64,000 nt of DNA from CAWGJF01 sp963822905 (lineage in GTDB: Bacteria; Bacteroidota; Ignavibacteria; Ignavibacteriales; Ignavibacteriaceae): NCBI GenBank assembly GCA_963822905.1, contig CAWGJF010000007.1, forward strand, positions 248,001 to 312,000, read 5' to 3'. Positions 61,679 through 64,000 of this stretch are shown here, piece after piece. Below the pieces are notes generated by a model. That model had not been told where the DNA came from. It searched no databases and saw nothing but the letters and a program-made list of their open reading frames with translations. Numbering within the stretch: position 1 is the stretch's first letter; every line of letters begins with the position of its first letter. The position numbers and the translations under genes are program-made.

Positions 61679-62720
61679 GTATGAGAAATTAATAGTGAAA
61701 ATTTCAAGTATAACTTTTTTCCTATGTGTGTTAGCAATTAGCAGTTGTATTGATGACAACATTAATCCTCCTTTAACAGGTAATTTAAACTCTACTTCTG
61801 AGATGCTAAGATATCTGGAATCATTAGGTGATTTCCCAAATAGTAATTTTGCGCCTGCACTGGTTGAAGCTGACGAAGTATATTTAAATCTTAATGCTTT
61901 TCTTATTATTGACATTCGACCCTACGATGAATTTCTTTCCGGACATATTGAAAATGCGGTTAATATAAGCTCAGATTCACTCTACAATTATATAGAAGCA
62001 AAATATAATTCGGGTTATCCTAAAATTATTATTGTAAGTAAGAATGGCCAAAGTTCTGCATATTTCACTTGTCTTCTTAGATTAGCTGGATTTAATAAAA
62101 TTTACTCAATGGATTTCGGTATGGCATCCTGGAATGAAGTATTTGCTGACCAATGGTTAAATAATTTGGGGAACTATAAAGGTATTAATAGCTTTCCAAA
62201 TGATACAGTTAAAAAGAACGAGTTTACATCTCTTCCCCTAGTATCTTTTACTAATTTAGATGATCCGATAGATAGTAGAGTTACAGTAAGAATAAGAGAA
62301 ACAATTTCATTAGGGTTCAGGGAAGGTGTTGAATTTGATTCGGTACTTACTACATCATACCAATACTTGGTTTGCTACGGAAGTAGTCTTTTATATAGAA
62401 CCAGAAAATTTGGTGTCTTCGCAGGACATGGTCATCCTCCTAATGCAAGGCCTTATAATGATTCACCAAACTTTGATTTAAGGAGTGTTAATTATCTTCA
62501 AACTCTTCCTAACTCAGAAGCAATTTTTTTATATGATTATAATGGTCAACTTGCTGCGTGCATGACTGCTTATCTAAGAATTTTGGGGTATGATGCAAAG
62601 ATGTTACTATTTGGTGCAAACCAACTTTTTTATGACAGAATGATAAGTTACCCTGAATTAATGGAATTTGCATTTTCTTATTCACACATAAAGAACTACC
62701 CCTTTGCAACCGGAGAATAA
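61668..62720 (+). CDS. Tandem rhodanese-like lipoprotein without catalytic cysteines
   Basis: The protein has 350 residues with lipobox ISSC (about C27). Two rhodanese-like domains are seen. The first (about 60-175) has LIIDIRPYDEFLSGHIENAVNI and IIVSKNGQSSAYFTCLLRLAGF; the second (about 225-330) has IFLYDYNGQLAACMTAYLRILGY. In both, the catalytic cysteine of the active-site loop is replaced (Ser and Asp). FAGHGHPPNARPY in the second domain carries three close histidines/prolines. It is the third gene of the TonB-receptor/DUF4249 operon and might bind rather than cleave a ligand. Confidence 0.7.
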   Translation: MSIEYEKLIVKISSITFFLCVLAISSCIDDNINPPLTGNLNSTSEMLRYLESLGDFPNSNFAPALVEADEVYLNLNAFLIIDIRPYDEFLSGHIENAVNISSDSLYNYIEAKYNSGYPKIIIVSKNGQSSAYFTCLLRLAGFNKIYSMDFGMASWNEVFADQWLNNLGNYKGINSFPNDTVKKNEFTSLPLVSFTNLDDPIDSRVTVRIRETISLGFREGVEFDSVLTTSYQYLVCYGSSLLYRTRKFGVFAGHGHPPNARPYNDSPNFDLRSVNYLQTLPNSEAIFLYDYNGQLAACMTAYLRILGYDAKMLLFGANQLFYDRMISYPELMEFAFSYSHIKNYPFATGE

Positions 62721-62727
62721 TAAAAAA

Positions 62728-62743
62728 GCCCGCAAATGCGGGC
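62728..62743. terminator. Bidirectional terminator
   Basis: GCCCGC and GCGGGC flank the loop AAAT, with A-runs on the left and T-rich sequence on the right. It lies between the convergent rhodanese-like and ccmF-like genes. Confidence 0.8.
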
Positions 62744-62771
62744 ATTAATATTTTGCCAATATTTATAATCC

Positions 62772-64000
62772 TTAAGAAACAATCATTGATTCTTTTAATC
62801 TTCTAGCAACTGAAACAAAAAATCCCAGAACCATTATAACCACGCCAATCCATACAAAACTGATAAAAGGTTTAACACTTGCTGTAACAGTTAAAACCTC
62901 TTTTGGCTTAGATGATTCCTGTGTATTGTCATTTTCAATTTTCGAAAGTATCAGGTCAGCCGTTTCACTTGATGGGTCTACCTTCTTAACTTCGACTTTC
63001 AAATTCAATTCTTTAATTTCAGCTGGGATAAATTCAAATTGATTTGATTCTCTTTTAATAAGAGGGGTAATTTCATAGCTCTTGCCATCCTTTGTAACCA
63101 ACAGTCTTGTTCCCATTTCGATATTTCCGCCAGATGTCATTGCAGAAATATCAGGTCTCTTAAACTCAAGATATTTTATTTTTGCATTTTCAAATTCAAT
63201 TTCAGATCCAAGTTTAACCGGAATTGTTTTACCGCCCTCATCTTTTGAATTACCTTCATCGTAGCCGAGAGGAGAAACATAAAGATCCTGTGTAAGTAAA
63301 GTAAGTATAGCAGGCTCTCTCATCAGACTGTTATTAAACTCACTTATGTACATAATAGGTTTAACATTGTAATTATTGTTGTTTTTTGTAATATCAATAT
63401 TAAAAGCATACTTGGTATTATTATCAATTGGATGATACCCGGTGAAAACCATTTTATAACCAAAAGCTTCCTGCGGTTCATCTTTTACAAGATCCACGTC
63501 AACCTGTCTGCCATAAACAGCGGAACCAATTACACCAAGAATGAATACAGCAATGCCAATGTGAGAAACATAAGCACCCAGCATTTTTTTATTGCCTCGT
63601 ACAATTTTTATTGCAATATCCAGGTTCACAAATAATGCGAATGATGCTGCCAATGATAAAAGTATTATGAGGATTTCCGATACACCACCAAAAATTATTA
63701 CTGCTAATGTGAAGATAACTGAACCAGTTGCCGCATAGATCGATTTTTTAATTACCTCATTTAAATTAGAGCTTTTCCATTTTATTAGCAGACTTATTCC
63801 ATTAAGAAACATTATTATAATTGCAAGTGGTAAATGCATTTCATTATAGAAGAACGTATCAACCGCATGGCCAAATATCGGCGCAGAAGTACCAACTAAT
63901 ACAATTGTTGCACTGGCAATCAGAACTATTGCTGCAGTAAATAAAGCGAGTTCACGTGCAAGAAAACTTTCTTCATCTTTAATGTTTTCACTCAAGCTTT
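62772..64000 (-). CDS. ccmF: CcmF-like cytochrome c maturation protein, C-terminal part
   Basis: The frame stays open to the right window edge, so the start is outside; the visible part has about 409 codons. SFLARELALFTAAIVLIASATIVLVGT and LGAYVSHIGIAVFILGVIGSAVYG are typical of the second half of CcmF/NrfE/CcsA-like haem lyases. A large periplasmic domain (about 180-345) and a last helix (about 375-395) follow. The protein attaches haem to apocytochromes on the periplasmic side and fits the many multihaem cytochromes of this window. The gene name is assigned by similarity to the family; CcsA-like variants are possible. Confidence 0.8.
   Translation of the reverse strand, partial: SLSENIKDEESFLARELALFTAAIVLIASATIVLVGTSAPIFGHAVDTFFYNEMHLPLAIIIMFLNGISLLIKWKSSNLNEVIKKSIYAATGSVIFTLAVIIFGGVSEILIILLSLAASFALFVNLDIAIKIVRGNKKMLGAYVSHIGIAVFILGVIGSAVYGRQVDVDLVKDEPQEAFGYKMVFTGYHPIDNNTKYAFNIDITKNNNNYNVKPIMYISEFNNSLMREPAILTLLTQDLYVSPLGYDEGNSKDEGGKTIPVKLGSEIEFENAKIKYLEFKRPDISAMTSGGNIEMGTRLLVTKDGKSYEITPLIKRESNQFEFIPAEIKELNLKVEVKKVDPSSETADLILSKIENDNTQESSKPKEVLTVTASVKPFISFVWIGVVIMVLGFFVSVARRLKESMIVS

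Overview
The window is a stretch of AT-rich chromosome, probably from a member of the Ignavibacteria (the Ignavibacteriota/Bacteroidota borderland). The reasons are a type IX secretion C-terminal domain with the YPNPFNPSTTI motif typical of that group, a B-type succinate dehydrogenase in the order C-A-B, TonB-receptor/DUF4249 lipoprotein pairs, DUF3078 and DUF6580 proteins, a Bacteroidota-like promoter and abundant multihaem cytochromes. I see no phage, insertion sequence, CRISPR array or rRNA. The one tRNA is tRNA-Asn. Assignments come from motif reading, not from database searches.

Left part (1-12,100): sdhCAB on the minus strand; a b-type-cytochrome-like membrane protein and a TPR protein; then a minus-strand operon of an ECF sigma factor (reading frame hidden by an apparent one-base loss in an A7 run), a ZAS-type anti-sigma factor with extracytoplasmic TPRs, and a membrane-anchored TPR-CHAT caspase-like protease. 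A secreted T9SS protein is divergent from it.

12,460-20,880 is an extracellular-electron-transfer locus: a possible promoter and structured leader, a ferredoxin/FAD oxidoreductase, a 20-haem cytochrome, a giant cytochrome with about 49 haem motifs (three apparent frameshifts near its N-terminus and three tandem 208-209-residue nine-haem modules at its C-terminus), and an outer-membrane barrel. A cobalamin riboswitch with btuB and a DUF6580 membrane protein follows.

23,870-41,010 is mostly housekeeping and accessory genes: HAD phosphatase, ATP-grasp ligase, C39-like peptidase, isochorismatase, TPR, Yip1, methyltransferase, VOC, OsmC, dodecin, aromatic amino acid decarboxylase, MprF-like transferase, SCO and PCu(A)C. 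It also holds a six-gene TetR/LolA-like/FtsX-FtsX/LolD-like/barrel operon that looks like an envelope lipid or lipoprotein exporter.

41,087-48,338 is a six-gene respiratory and redox-sensing operon: Tat-exported four-cluster ferredoxin, NrfD/HybB-like quinone protein, 13-haem cytochrome, a haem-binding histidine kinase whose ATPase domain is split by a zinc-ribbon insertion, and two response regulators fused to GcvH-like domains without the lipoyl lysine.

48,800-52,850 contains a LiaS/NarX-type kinase, a NarL-type regulator and two unknown proteins, bracketed by two pairs of an 18-bp palindrome with identical 43-bp spacing. The second pair precedes a DUF3892 gene and a small staphylococcal-nuclease-like gene. 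The right end carries an HtpX-like protease, a lemA gene broken by an in-frame stop, a zinc-ribbon protein, DUF3078 and DUF3298 proteins, tRNA-Asn, a lipoprotein, a TonB receptor/DUF4249/rhodanese-like operon, and the 3' part of a ccmF-like cytochrome c maturation gene that runs off the window.
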